A DNA stretch of 64,000 nt from Bradyrhizobium sp. CSS354 (GCF_029051725.1 NZ_JAACFU010000026.1:1-64000), one strand, 5' to 3'; shown: positions 46,034-54,888, counted from the stretch's first letter. A program made the numbers and translations. Notes: generated from the sequence alone by a model not told the origin.

Positions 46034-46288
46034 ATGGCTCTTAATATCGAAGACCCCGAGACCGAGCATCTCGCATGCAGGCTGGCGCAACTCACCGGCG
46101 AGACCGTTGTGGTCGCGACGAAGCGAGCTATCGAGGAGCGGCTTAGCCGTATCGACAATCAGCACCGCAAGACTGCTCTATTGGACGATATGGCTGCGAT
46201 CCGCCAACGCTGGAGCGAACTGCCGGTGATAGCCGACCAGACGGCAGACGAAATCGTTGCCTATGACAAACACGGATTGCCACTCTGA
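46034..46288 (+). CDS. VapB-type antitoxin without a partner toxin
   Basis: The 84-residue protein starts MALNIEDPETEHLACRLAQLTGETVVVATKRAIEERL, the N-terminal pattern of the Rv0623-like VapB antitoxins, and ends DEIVAYDKHGLPL, the usual tail that binds VapC. The vapC gene that normally overlaps such a stop is missing: only about 50 bases separate it from the convergent thpR. A GTG 12 bases upstream (46022) is an alternative start. The gene may be a leftover or a free-standing repressor. Confidence 0.8.
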   Translation: MALNIEDPETEHLACRLAQLTGETVVVATKRAIEERLSRIDNQHRKTALLDDMAAIRQRWSELPVIADQTADEIVAYDKHGLPL

Positions 46289-46341
46289 GCGCGATAGACG
46301 CTACCGGTCGACGCGCCAGGGCCTCGGCTTGTTAGCCAAGC

Positions 46342-46878
46342 TCACTCACACAGCTCGTACGCGTCCTCGACCACATACGGGCCGCCGCCGGTGGAGGCGC
46401 GGGACGAGAACAGCACGAAACGTTCGGCCGTGAACGCCTTGCTGGGAAAATAGCCGCGCAGCGACAGATAATCGGCGACGTCACGGTCGGTGGCGTCGTG
46501 GAGCCGGGCCAGCGTGACATGCGGGATGAACTTGCGACCCTCAGGATCGAGGCCGATCCGCTGCATCAGGCGCTCGAGCTCGGCTTGCAATTCCATCAGC
46601 GGCTTGCTCGGCACGATGGTGGCGACCACCGCGCGCGGCTTGCGTCCGCCGAAACTCTGCAAGCCCTGCACCTTCACCTCGAACGGCTTGCGGTCAACGC
46701 GAAACAGCATCGAGGCGATTTCGTTGGCGGACATGCCGTCGATATTGCCGATGAAGCGCAGTGTGACGTGGTAATTTTCGGGATCGATCCAGCGGGCGCC
46801 GGGAAGGCCGCCCCGCAAATTGGAAAGCGACTGGCCAATCTCGGCCGGAATTTCCAGACCAGTGAACAAACGCGGCAT
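46342..46878 (-). CDS. thpR: RNA 2',3'-cyclic phosphodiesterase
   Basis: The protein of 178 residues belongs to the 2H phosphoesterases. Both HxTx motifs are present: YHVTLRF (about 39) and PHVTLARL (about 122). MPRLFTGLEIP is the usual start, and ATG 46878 is preferred to the frame opening at 46929. Bacterial ThpR opens 2',3'-cyclic phosphates in RNA; the in vivo RNA is unknown. Confidence 0.93.
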   Translation of the reverse strand: MPRLFTGLEIPAEIGQSLSNLRGGLPGARWIDPENYHVTLRFIGNIDGMSANEIASMLFRVDRKPFEVKVQGLQSFGGRKPRAVVATIVPSKPLMELQAELERLMQRIGLDPEGRKFIPHVTLARLHDATDRDVADYLSLRGYFPSKAFTAERFVLFSSRASTGGGPYVVEDAYELCE

Positions 46879-47051
46879 CGTTTCGCACTCCCGATGCTTG
46901 GGCATGATCCAGGGAAAGATCATATCCAAATTTTAGAGCCGGCGACGAATCACCGGTACCTCAATTCCTATCGCAGTTGTGTGACTCTGCGAAGCATCGC
47001 GCGCCTTACTCCGGTAAAACCCTGGGAATTACGGTTAGCGTTGCCTGCTTT

Positions 47052-47756
47052 TCAACGCCGTTGCTCAGCTATGGTGCCAAGGAATGCCTCAACCGTGGGC
47101 AAGATATTCCTGACGATGATGTCGACGCCGGGCGCGGTCGGATGAATGCCGTCGGCCTGGTTGAGCTTGGCATCGGCCGCGACACCGTCGAGAAAAAACG
47201 GATAGAGCGGCACGCCGTATTTTTTCGCCAAATCCGGATAAATCGAATTGAAGCGCGCGGCATAGTCCGCGCCGTAGTTCGGCGGCGCCAGCATGCCGCA
47301 CAGCATCACCGCGATCTTGCGCGCCTTGAGACGCTGGACGATCTCGGTGAGCGCAGCGCGCGTCAAATCGGGATCGATGCCGCGCAGCGCATCGTTGGCG
47401 CCGAGCTCGATGATCACACCGTCGGTTCCGTCAGGGACCGACCAGTCGAGCCGGTCACGGCCCCCCGAGGAGGTGTCGCCGGACACCCCGGCATTGGTCA
47501 TGCCGACCTCTATCCCTTTGTCTTGTAAAGATTTTTGAAGTTTTGCGGGGAACGCCTCCTGGGCCGGGAGGCCGAGGCCAGCGCTCAGGGAATCGCCGAG
47601 AACCACCAGCTTGATCGGCTTCGCCGCTTCGGCCCATGCCGGAGCCCACGCCGGATTTGCCACCGTCATCAAACCGAGCATCAACACGGCTATGTGCATG
47701 AACAATCCGTAACGCCTCTCGACCGCGCGTGCGGAGTTGCCATATGACCGGACCAT
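47052..47756 (-). CDS. tesA: Arylesterase / TesA-like SGNH hydrolase
   Basis: The protein has an export signal (hydrophobic core LFMHIAVLMLGLMTVANPAWA) and the SGNH blocks: GDSLSAGLGL (Ser nucleophile), GVSGDTSSGG, ELGANDALRG and the Asp-His pair in DGIHPTAPGV. It hydrolyses esters or thioesters in the periplasm. The start is uncertain: ATG 47756 gives a basic n-region (RAVERR) before the hydrophobic core and is preferred; ATG 47699 would leave almost none. It is divergent from ybbA, as in E. coli tesA-ybbA-ybbP. Confidence 0.9.
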   Translation of the reverse strand: MVRSYGNSARAVERRYGLFMHIAVLMLGLMTVANPAWAPAWAEAAKPIKLVVLGDSLSAGLGLPAQEAFPAKLQKSLQDKGIEVGMTNAGVSGDTSSGGRDRLDWSVPDGTDGVIIELGANDALRGIDPDLTRAALTEIVQRLKARKIAVMLCGMLAPPNYGADYAARFNSIYPDLAKKYGVPLYPFFLDGVAADAKLNQADGIHPTAPGVDIIVRNILPTVEAFLGTIAEQRR

Positions 47757-48477
47757 GGACACTCGCATCTCTTCCTCTTCGCTCGCCGACAGTTCGGCGG
47801 ACACCATCGCCATCTCCAACGTCAATCTGTCATTGGGTACGGGCGCGGCACGCGTTCACATTCTCAAGGATATCAGCTTGCGCGTCGGCCGGAGCGAAAC
47901 GATCGGCCTGATCGGCCCGTCAGGCTCGGGCAAATCCACGCTGCTGATGGTGATGGCGGGGCTGGAGCGTCCTGATAGCGGAGAGGTGGTGGTCAGCGGC
48001 ACGTCTTTCAATGCCCTCGACGAAGACGCGCTGGCTCGCTTCCGCGGCCGCCAGGTCGGCATCGTCTTCCAGTCCTTCCATTTGATCCCGACCATGACCG
48101 CGCTGGAGAACGTCGCGGTGCCACTCGAGCTTGCGGGCAATCCCGACGCCGCCAGGCGCGCGGCGCAGGAGCTGCAATCGGTCGGCCTTGGCGACCGTCT
48201 GCATCATTATCCGACGCAGCTCTCCGGCGGCGAGCAGCAGCGCGTCGCGCTGGCCCGCGCGCTGGCACCCGATCCCGCGATCCTCGTTGCCGACGAGCCG
48301 ACCGGCAATCTCGACGAAGCCACGGGACAACAGATCGTCGACCTCCTGTTCAGCAAGCATGCCGAGCGCGGCATGACGCTGGTGCTGGTCACGCACGATT
48401 CCTCGCTCGCGCATCGCTGCGATCGCGTGATCCGCCTGCGCTCCGGGCGCATCGACACGCAGTCGGCGCCGGCATGA
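47755..48477 (+). CDS. ybbA: ABC transporter ATP-binding protein, YbbA/LolD type
   Basis: The 240-residue ATPase has Walker A GPSGSGKST, Q-loop VFQSFHLIPTMTAL, signature LSGGEQQRVALARAL, Walker B AILVADEPTGNLD and switch His in VLVTHD. This is the MacB/LolD-like class paired with FtsX-type permeases. The first codon may be ATG 47737 or ATG 47755; the latter shares the CATG with the tesA start on the other strand. Its stop overlaps the ybbP start (ATGA). Confidence 0.92.
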   Translation: MDTRISSSSLADSSADTIAISNVNLSLGTGAARVHILKDISLRVGRSETIGLIGPSGSGKSTLLMVMAGLERPDSGEVVVSGTSFNALDEDALARFRGRQVGIVFQSFHLIPTMTALENVAVPLELAGNPDAARRAAQELQSVGLGDRLHHYPTQLSGGEQQRVALARALAPDPAILVADEPTGNLDEATGQQIVDLLFSKHAERGMTLVLVTHDSSLAHRCDRVIRLRSGRIDTQSAPA

Positions 48478-51044
48478 GCATTGCTGCCGAACCGTTCGCG
48501 AAGCCCAACGGCGTCGCGCTGTCGCTGCGCTACGCGCTACGCGAATTGCGCGGCGGCCTGCGCGGCTTCTACGTCTTCATTGCCTGCATCGCGCTCGGCG
48601 TGATGGCCATCGCCGGTGTCGGCTCGGTGTCGGCGAGCCTGAGCGACGGCCTCGCCCGCGAGGGCCGTACGCTGCTCGGCGGCGACGTATCGTTCGTCTT
48701 GTTTCAGCGCGAGGCGAAGCCGGAGGAAGTCGCCTTCCTGCGTTCGCGCGGCACTGTCTCGAGCGCCGCCACTCTGCGCGGAATGGCGCGCTCGGCCGAG
48801 GGCAAGCTGGCGCTGGTCGAGATGAAGGCGGTCGACGGCACCTATCCGATGCTGGGCCAGTTGACGCTGGCGCCACCGCTGCCGATGTCCGACCTGCTCG
48901 CGGAGCGCGACGGCGCGTTCGGCGCAGCCGCCGATCCGACGCTGCTGACGCGGCTATCGCTCAAGACCGGCGATCGCGTCACCGTCGGGGCTGCGACGTT
49001 CCAGATCCGCAGCGCCGTCGAAGCCGAGCCCGACAAGCTCGCCGGCGGCATCGGCTTCGGCCCGCGCTTCCTGATCAGCGAAGCGGGCCTGCGCGCCACC
49101 GGGCTGGTCCAGCCCGGCAGCCTGGTGCGCTGGGTCTACCGGGTGAAGCTGCCGGAGATCGCCAATAGCGAGCGCGCCACCGACGCCTTCATTGCGGATT
49201 CGCGCAACGCCGCGCCGCAGGCCGGCTGGGAGGTCCGCAGCCGCTCCAATGCCTCGCCGCAGCTCGAGCGCAACATCAACCGCTTCACGCAGTTCCTGAC
49301 GCTGGTCGGCCTCGCCGCGCTGCTGGTCGGCGGTGTCGGCGTCGCCAATGCCGTCAAGGCCCATATCGACCACAAGCTCGAGGTGATCGCGGCCTTCAAG
49401 GCGGTCGGCGCCACCGGGCGCGACGTGTTCGGCATCTATCTCGCCCAGGTTCTCCTGCTCGCCGCGATTGGGTCGCTGATCGGGCTCGCGCTCGGCGCCG
49501 CCATGCCCTTCGCGATCGTCGGCCTGTTCGGCAAGCTGCTGCCGCTGCCGGTGGTGCCGGCGGTGCATGCCGACGAGCTTGCGCTGTCGTTCGTCTACGG
49601 GCTGCTCACCGCGCTTGCCTTCGGCCTGTGGCCGCTCGGGCGGGTACACGACATGCCGGTGGCCGCGCTGTTCCGCGACACCATCAGCTCCGAATGGCAC
49701 CGGCCACGCTGGAGCTATCTCGTCTTCATGGCCGTCGTGATCGCGCTGCTCATCGCGGTCGTGATCGGGCTCTCCTTCGACAAGCGCATCGCCGCGGTGT
49801 TCGTGGCCTCCTCCGTGGTCGTGTTCGCGCTGCTGCGCGGCATTGCCGCCCTGCTGATGACGATCGCACGGCGACTGCCGCGCACGCGGTGGCCGATGCT
49901 GCGACTTGCGATTGCCAACATTCACCGGCCGGGCGCGCTGACGCCCTCGGTCGTGCTCTCGCTCGGGCTCGGACTCGCCGTGCTCGTCACCATCACCCAG
50001 ATCGACGGCAATCTGCGCCGGCAGTTCCTGGCGGCGCTGCCCGAGCACGCGCCATCGTTCTTCTTCATCGACATTCCGAGCACGCAGGCCGAGCAGTTCG
50101 ACTCCTATCTGCGCCAGCTCGCCCCTGGCGCGAAGGTCGATGACGTGCCGATGCTGCGCGGGCGGATCGTCGGAGCCCGTGGCGTCCGCGCCGAGGAGCT
50201 CAAGCCCAGCACCGATTCCGAGTGGGTGCTGCAGAGCGACCGTGGCCTGACCTATACCGCCGATCTGCCGAAGGGCTCCAAGGTGGTCGAGGGCGCGTGG
50301 TGGAGCGCCGATTATTCCGGCCCGCCGCTGGTTTCGATGGAGAAGAAGATCGCGGACGGACTCGGCCTCAAGCTCGGCGACGAGGTCGTGGTCAATATCC
50401 TCGGCCGCGACATCCCCGCCAAGATCAGCAATCTGCGCACCATCGACTGGCAGGGCCTCGGCATCAATTTCGTCCTGGTGTTCTCGCCGAACGCCTTCAA
50501 GGGCGCCCCGCACACCCACATCGCGACGCTGACGGAAGCCGGAGGCGATGCGGCCGGCGACGGCAAGATCATCAAGGAGGTCGCTGACGCCTATCCGATG
50601 GTGACGAGCGTGCGCGTGCGCGAGGTGATGGAGACGGTCGGCTCGGTCGTGACCAACCTTGCGCTGGCGATCCGCGGCGCCAGCGCGGTGACCCTGATCT
50701 CGGCGATCCTGGTGTTGGGCGGCGCGCTCGCCGCCGGCCATCGGCACAGGGTCTACGATGCGGTGATCCTCAAGACCCTGGGCGCGACCCGACTGCGGCT
50801 GCTCGGCGCCTATGCGCTCGAATACCTCCTGATCGGGCTCGCCACCGCGGTGTTCGGCGTTTTCGCCGGCAGCGTCGCGGCCTGGATGATCGTGACCCGG
50901 CTGATGACCCTCACTTTCGTCTGGCAGGGCGGCAGCGCAGCCGGCGTGGTCGCGGCTGCTTTGGTCGTCACGGTCGGGCTCGGGCTCGCCGGCACGCTCC
51001 TGGCGTTGAACAAAAAGCCCGCCACGGTGTTGCGGAATTTGTGA
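48474..51044 (+). CDS. ybbP: FtsX-like ABC permease, YbbP type
   Basis: The 856-residue permease has the YbbP layout: an N-terminal helix (about 32-53), a large extracytoplasmic domain, a first FtsX core of several helices (about 265-450), another periplasmic domain with PSTDSEWVLQSDRGL and a C-terminal FtsX core of three to four helices ending KKPATVLRNL. With YbbA it probably forms a transporter or mechanotransmitting complex for envelope lipids or proteins; the TesA-like hydrolase next door may act with it. The substrate is unknown. Confidence 0.93.
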   Translation: MSIAAEPFAKPNGVALSLRYALRELRGGLRGFYVFIACIALGVMAIAGVGSVSASLSDGLAREGRTLLGGDVSFVLFQREAKPEEVAFLRSRGTVSSAATLRGMARSAEGKLALVEMKAVDGTYPMLGQLTLAPPLPMSDLLAERDGAFGAAADPTLLTRLSLKTGDRVTVGAATFQIRSAVEAEPDKLAGGIGFGPRFLISEAGLRATGLVQPGSLVRWVYRVKLPEIANSERATDAFIADSRNAAPQAGWEVRSRSNASPQLERNINRFTQFLTLVGLAALLVGGVGVANAVKAHIDHKLEVIAAFKAVGATGRDVFGIYLAQVLLLAAIGSLIGLALGAAMPFAIVGLFGKLLPLPVVPAVHADELALSFVYGLLTALAFGLWPLGRVHDMPVAALFRDTISSEWHRPRWSYLVFMAVVIALLIAVVIGLSFDKRIAAVFVASSVVVFALLRGIAALLMTIARRLPRTRWPMLRLAIANIHRPGALTPSVVLSLGLGLAVLVTITQIDGNLRRQFLAALPEHAPSFFFIDIPSTQAEQFDSYLRQLAPGAKVDDVPMLRGRIVGARGVRAEELKPSTDSEWVLQSDRGLTYTADLPKGSKVVEGAWWSADYSGPPLVSMEKKIADGLGLKLGDEVVVNILGRDIPAKISNLRTIDWQGLGINFVLVFSPNAFKGAPHTHIATLTEAGGDAAGDGKIIKEVADAYPMVTSVRVREVMETVGSVVTNLALAIRGASAVTLISAILVLGGALAAGHRHRVYDAVILKTLGATRLRLLGAYALEYLLIGLATAVFGVFAGSVAAWMIVTRLMTLTFVWQGGSAAGVVAAALVVTVGLGLAGTLLALNKKPATVLRNL

Positions 51045-51314
51045 CAAATGGTAGCGGGCGGCTGCGCGGGAGCGAAATCGCACGATTCCAGCGATTAACC
51101 ACGTCTGCTCGCCAGGATTGCGGGCGAGGGCGACATTCAGCCGCGCGTGGAAGGTTGCAGCGGATGTGTTAGTTTCCCACATATCGAGTGGGTTCGGAGT
51201 CCCGATTGTTAGCCAAAATTTAGTCGGCAGACGTCGGTATCCGAGATAGAATTTGACGAACCGGCGGCATGGCGACCCTCATGCCGGACCGGACCAACCA
51301 ACGGGAATTCGACC

Positions 51315-52106
51315 ATGTCGGACCTAGACCGCAATTACGCTTCTCCTTTCGGCAGGGCCGCCGGGCGTGTTGACGCCGCGACGGTCGATGCCGGCCTGCG
51401 CGCTTACATGCTGCGCATCTACAACTACATGAGCATCGGCCTGGCCATCACCGGCCTTGCCGCGCTCGGCGTCTACATGGCCGCCGTGACTGACGTTCCG
51501 ACCCCGGAAGCCGTCCGCGTCGGCAAGCTGTTCCTGACGCCGTTCGGCTACGCGATGTTCGTCAGCCCCCTGAAGTGGCTGTTCATGCTCGCGCCGCTCG
51601 CCATGGTGTTCGTGATCTCGGCAGGCATCAACCGTCTCGCTCCCTCGACCGCCCAGATCCTGTTCTGGGTGTTCGCGGCGCTGATGGGCATCTCGCTGTC
51701 CTCGATCTTCCTGGTGTTCACACACACCTCGATCGTGCGGGTGTTCTTCATCACCGCGGCGACCTTCGGCGCGCTCAGCCTCTACGGTTACACCACCAAG
51801 CGTGACATGAGCGGAATGGGTTCGTTCCTGTTCATGGGCCTGATCGGCATCGTCATCGCCAGCCTGGTGAACCTGTTCCTGGCGAGCTCGGTGCTGCAGT
51901 TCGTGGTGTCGGTGGTCGGCGTGCTGGTGTTCGCGGGCCTCACCGCCTGGGATACCCAGCGGCTGAAGAACGACTACATCTACGGCTACGCCTCGGCCGG
52001 CGGTGACATCGCAGAGCGTGCGGCCATCACCGGCGCGCTGTCGCTGTACCTGAACTTCATCAACCTGTTCACGCTGCTCCTGCAGCTCCTCGGCCAGCGC
52101 GACTAA
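51315..52106 (+). CDS. Bax inhibitor-1/YccA family membrane protein
   Basis: The 263-residue protein has about seven membrane helices from residue 40 to the end, with the family signature AWDTQRLKNDY near 215 and a final ALSLYLNFINLFTLLLQLLGQRD. BI-1 relatives form pH-sensitive calcium leaks or interact with FtsH. GGAATTCGACC precedes the ATG. It is a stand-alone gene followed by a strong terminator. Confidence 0.93.
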   Translation: MSDLDRNYASPFGRAAGRVDAATVDAGLRAYMLRIYNYMSIGLAITGLAALGVYMAAVTDVPTPEAVRVGKLFLTPFGYAMFVSPLKWLFMLAPLAMVFVISAGINRLAPSTAQILFWVFAALMGISLSSIFLVFTHTSIVRVFFITAATFGALSLYGYTTKRDMSGMGSFLFMGLIGIVIASLVNLFLASSVLQFVVSVVGVLVFAGLTAWDTQRLKNDYIYGYASAGGDIAERAAITGALSLYLNFINLFTLLLQLLGQRD

Positions 52107-52133
52107 GCGCCAGCCCAGAGCGAACGACACCAG

Positions 52134-52158
52134 CCCCGGCCGAGAGGCCGGGGTTTTT
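52134..52158 (+). terminator. Intrinsic terminator after the BI-1 gene
   Basis: CCCCGGCC and GGCCGGGG form a perfect stem around GAGA, followed by TTTTTGTTT. Confidence 0.93.
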
Positions 52159-52186
52159 GTTTGGCCGTGATGTTCCCTCAACCACC

Positions 52187-52272
52187 GTCATTGCGAGGAG
52201 CTCTTGCGACGAAGCAATCCAGAGTCCCTCCACGGACGCATTTCTGGATTGCTTCGTTTCGCTCGCAATGAC
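52187..52272. repeat. Palindromic intergenic repeat, family C copy 2
   Basis: GTCATTGCGAGGAGCTCTTG opens and GCTCGCAATGAC closes the copy, with inner arms GAAGCAATCCAGA and TCTGGATTGCTTC. It closely matches 7654-7738 and stands between two co-directional genes. Confidence 0.87.
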
Positions 52273-52330
52273 GACGTGGGAAGGCCGTTCGCCTCTTCCA
52301 GCCGTCCCGGGAAGGCTCTAATCTTGGCCC

Positions 52331-52861
52331 ATGTCCGCACCCGATATCAGGCCTACTCTTGAGGCCGACCTTCCCGCCATCACCGCCATCTACCAGCAGG
52401 CCGTCCGCGAGGGCACCGCGACGTTCGAGCTGGAGCCGCCCGACCTCGCCGAGATGACGCGCCGCTACCGCACGCTGATCGACGGCGGCTATCCCTATTT
52501 CGTCGCCATTCTCGACGGGCGCGTCGCCGGCTACGCCTATGCCGGCGCCTACCGGCCACGGCCGGCCTACCGCTTCACGGTCGAAAACTCGATCTATCTC
52601 GATCCGTCCTTCCACCGTCGCGGCATCGGGGCGCTCCTGCTGAAGCGGCTGATCGTCGAATGCGAGGCGCGCGGCTTCCGCCAGATGATCGCCGTGATCG
52701 GCGATTCCGCCAATGCGGGTTCGATCGGCGTGCACACCAGGGCCGGCTTCAAGATGATCGGCACGCATCCGAGCGTCGGGCTGAAATTCGGCCGCTGGCT
52801 CGACACGGTGATGATGCAGCGGGATCTTGGTGAGGGCGCGAGTACGGTGCCGGAGAAGTAG
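52331..52861 (+). CDS. GNAT N-acetyltransferase, phosphinothricin/MnaT-like
   Basis: The 176-residue protein matches the PAT branch of GNAT enzymes: IRPTLEADLPAITAIYQQAV-type start, GTATFELEPPDLAEM, YAYAGAYRPRPAYRFTVENSIYL and the acetyl-CoA loop HRRGIGALLLKRLI. Such enzymes acetylate phosphinothricin, methionine sulfoximine or other amino-acid analogues. A lead to the natural substrate is absent. Confidence 0.9.
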   Translation: MSAPDIRPTLEADLPAITAIYQQAVREGTATFELEPPDLAEMTRRYRTLIDGGYPYFVAILDGRVAGYAYAGAYRPRPAYRFTVENSIYLDPSFHRRGIGALLLKRLIVECEARGFRQMIAVIGDSANAGSIGVHTRAGFKMIGTHPSVGLKFGRWLDTVMMQRDLGEGASTVPEK

Positions 52862-52869
52862 GAGCTACC

Positions 52870-52969
52870 GTCATTCGGGGGCGCGCGCAGCGCGAACCCG
52901 GAATCCAGAAGTTGTGGGCGAACAATATCGAGATTCCGGGTTCGCGACTTCGTCGCGCCCCGGAATGAC
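52870..52969. repeat. Palindromic intergenic repeat, family D copy 2
   Basis: GTCATTCGGGGGCGCG opens (one base different from other D copies) and CGTCGCGCCCCGGAATGAC closes the copy. It lies between convergent genes. Confidence 0.87.
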
Positions 52970-52977
52970 GGGGGTGC

Positions 52978-53346
52978 TCACACCACCGCCAGCTTGCGAT
53001 CGATCACCAGGAGCACGCGCTCGAGCTCGTGGCCACGGCGCAGGATCAGACCCGTCGCCGAGATCACGCTGTACATGCCCTGCTTGCGCGCGAGGCGCGG
53101 ATCCTTTTCGATACGATAGATCGGCACTTCCGAGGCGCGGCGAAAGACCGAGAACATGGCGCGGTCCCTGAGGAAGTCGATGGCATAGTCACGCCACTCG
53201 CCGTCGGCGACCATCCGGCCGTAGAGATTGAGAATACGGTGCAGCTCGAGCCGGTTGAACGTCACGCGGGTCGGTTGCGCATTCGTAGCGGCGGGGCGCG
53301 CCGCCGCGCGCTGGTCGCTCGGATCGGCATCCTCCGACAGACTCAT
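52978..53346 (-). CDS. DUF2794 family protein
   Basis: The 122-residue protein has a variable polar start (about 1-25) and a conserved domain with TFNRLELHRILNLYGRMVADGEWRDYAIDFL and FSVFRRASEVPIYRIEKDPRLARKQGMYSV, matching the alphaproteobacterial DUF2794 family of unknown function. It is a single gene. Confidence 0.9.
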   Translation of the reverse strand: MSLSEDADPSDQRAAARPAATNAQPTRVTFNRLELHRILNLYGRMVADGEWRDYAIDFLRDRAMFSVFRRASEVPIYRIEKDPRLARKQGMYSVISATGLILRRGHELERVLLVIDRKLAVV

Positions 53347-53590
53347 AGGCCGCCTCCTGTCGCATCAGCATGAGCGCGTCCGCGAAGACCGTCCCCGGAA
53401 CCGCGGATCATGACAGTTGCATGATCGCGCCAACTGTTCCCCACTGCAAGGCCCCTCGAATCAGAAGCAATCCGCCCACACGCAGCGGTGGAACTCTCTC
53501 GCGGCAAACCGTCACGGGATCGTTAGCAGGAATCATAGTGTCGCCGCTTTTCCGCCAAGCGACTGCCGCCCTGCATTGCGAAAAGAAGGA
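53347..53590. other. Intergenic stretch upstream of the candidate small RNA
   Basis: No convincing gene is visible. It should hold the DUF2794 promoter (minus strand) and any promoter for the candidate RNA at 53591-53704 (plus strand). Frames on both strands here run through a palindromic repeat and are discounted. Confidence 0.5.
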
Positions 53591-53704
53591 TGTGCGTTGA
53601 CCCGGTCCTTTCGGTTCCGGATTCCTCAGCCCCCAGCCCCCCGGGGCCGTCAGGATCGGGTCTGTTCGCATACAAGGAGGGCCAACGCGAGTTGGTCCTT
53701 TTTT
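53591..53704 (+). ncRNA. Candidate small RNA with its own intrinsic terminator
   Basis: TGTGCG (53591) pairs with CGCATA (53667) and GACCCG (53599) pairs with CGGGTC (53657), giving a two-part long stem interrupted by a small internal loop around a GC-rich centre of about 50 bases. Directly after it, CCAAC-GCGA-GTTGG flanked by AAGGA and TCCTT makes a strong terminator ending in six Ts. No gene on the plus strand precedes or follows it, so the terminator needs its own transcript. I could not match it to 6S, SRP or other RNAs known to me. The 5' end is a guess. Confidence 0.5.
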
Positions 53705-53731
53705 GTTGGGTCGGGATGTTTCTCACTCGCT

Positions 53732-53835
53732 GTCATTCCGGGGCGCGCCTCTTGGCGCGAGCCCGGAATCCATTTCTCAGCTCGGATGGTGGATCGATGG
53801 ATTCCGGGTTCGCGCTTCGCGCGCCCCGGAATGAC
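53732..53835. repeat. Palindromic intergenic repeat, family D copy 3
   Basis: GTCATTCCGGGGCGCGCC and GCGCGCCCCGGAATGAC bound the copy, with inner arms CCCGGAATCCAT and ATGGATTCCGGG. It follows the candidate RNA terminator by about 28 bases. Confidence 0.88.
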
Positions 53836-53877
53836 GAGAGACAAGTTGTCTTGAGATGATCTTGAGCGCGCTGCGAA

Positions 53878-54654
53878 TCAGTGCAGCGACGTGTACGCCG
53901 CGCCCAGCATCGGGCCCGGTTTCTCCCGGCTGCCGTCCTGGACATAGACCACGGCACCGTCGACGCCGTCGCGCGTGAGGTTCTCGATCGGCACCGTCCA
54001 GCTTTCCGGACGGCCGGTCCAGTCGCCGACCTTGAGCAGGTTGCGCACCACGTTGTGATAGATGACCTGCTGTCCGCGATTTTCGCCGCGGCTGATCGCG
54101 ATCGGCACCGACTTCGCGATCGAGCAGATCCAGACCTCGCCGTGGGACGCCGTCGGCTCCTTGCTCGCGGCCACAGAGACGTTGATCTGCTTGCCCGCGA
54201 GCGACATCGTCACCGGCACGCTCATCACGCCCGTGCCCTTGTCGGTCCTGCCGATCGCGCTTTCGATGCCGGTGCGGTCGCTGCCGACGACATGAGTGGA
54301 GCCGTTGACCACGACCTGCGGCGTGTAGACTTCGCGGTCGCCGCGCATGCGCGAATAGGCACGCTGCCGTGCAGAGAAGCGCGAATCGGCCAATGTGTCC
54401 TTCCAGCCGAGATAATCCCAATAGTCGATCGGCATGCTCAGCGCGATGATCGAGGGATCGCGGGAGAGGTCGCCGATGATCTTGTCGGCCGGCGGGCAGG
54501 AGGAGCAGCCCTGCGAGGTAAACAATTCGACAACGGCGCGGGGATCAGCCTCGGCAGGACGAATGACGGCGACGATCGCACAGAGACCAAGAGCTCCCGA
54601 CCAGAGGGCGCCGGACCAGCGTGAAACCAGATGAGAAGCCGTCATTGTTGTCAT
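53878..54654 (-). CDS. DUF1223 thioredoxin-like periplasmic protein
   Basis: The 258-residue protein has an N-terminal signal (about 1-36, ending AEADP) and the DUF1223 fold: VVELFTSQGCSSCPPADKI has a CxxC pair (CSSC) near residue 50, then DYWDYLGWKDTLAD and YTPQVVVNGSTHVVGSD, the cis-Pro side of a thioredoxin fold. It is probably a periplasmic thiol protein of unknown partner. Confidence 0.9.
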   Translation of the reverse strand: MTTMTASHLVSRWSGALWSGALGLCAIVAVIRPAEADPRAVVELFTSQGCSSCPPADKIIGDLSRDPSIIALSMPIDYWDYLGWKDTLADSRFSARQRAYSRMRGDREVYTPQVVVNGSTHVVGSDRTGIESAIGRTDKGTGVMSVPVTMSLAGKQINVSVAASKEPTASHGEVWICSIAKSVPIAISRGENRGQQVIYHNVVRNLLKVGDWTGRPESWTVPIENLTRDGVDGAVVYVQDGSREKPGPMLGAAYTSLH

Positions 54655-54808
54655 GTCGAACGCCGCACACCATTGCTCGTGAGAGGGAAATCTTACCGCC
54701 GGATGGTCACCGTAGTCTTACGGGCCTCGCACATTCGTCCGCCAAAACACCGTCCAAAGCGTGAGGTTTCTCCGCAGGGCGGGGCCCATCTGAAGCCTAC
54801 CGCGAACG

Positions 54809-54841
54809 CACGAAGGCGGCCTGTGATAGGCCGCCTTCGTG
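54809..54841. terminator. Long hairpin downstream of acnA
   Basis: CACGAAGGCGGCCT and AGGCCGCCTTCGTG form a perfect 14-bp stem around GTGAT, 48 bases beyond the acnA stop. No T-run follows on the minus strand, so it may protect the acnA mRNA 3' end rather than terminate by itself. Confidence 0.65.
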
Positions 54842-54888
54842 TAACCTACTACTCACTTCGCAGTGAGCCACCGTTCACAAATCCGCGC

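Noticed and set aside
48954..51182. A 742-residue minus-strand frame opposite ybbP
   Set aside because: Composition (Asp, Arg, Gln, His-rich) is that of an antisense shadow; the plus-strand FtsX permease is clear.
53417..53854. Overlapping frames on both strands between the DUF2794 and DUF1223 genes
   Set aside because: They run through the family D palindromic repeat and the candidate small RNA, and they share no features of a protein family.
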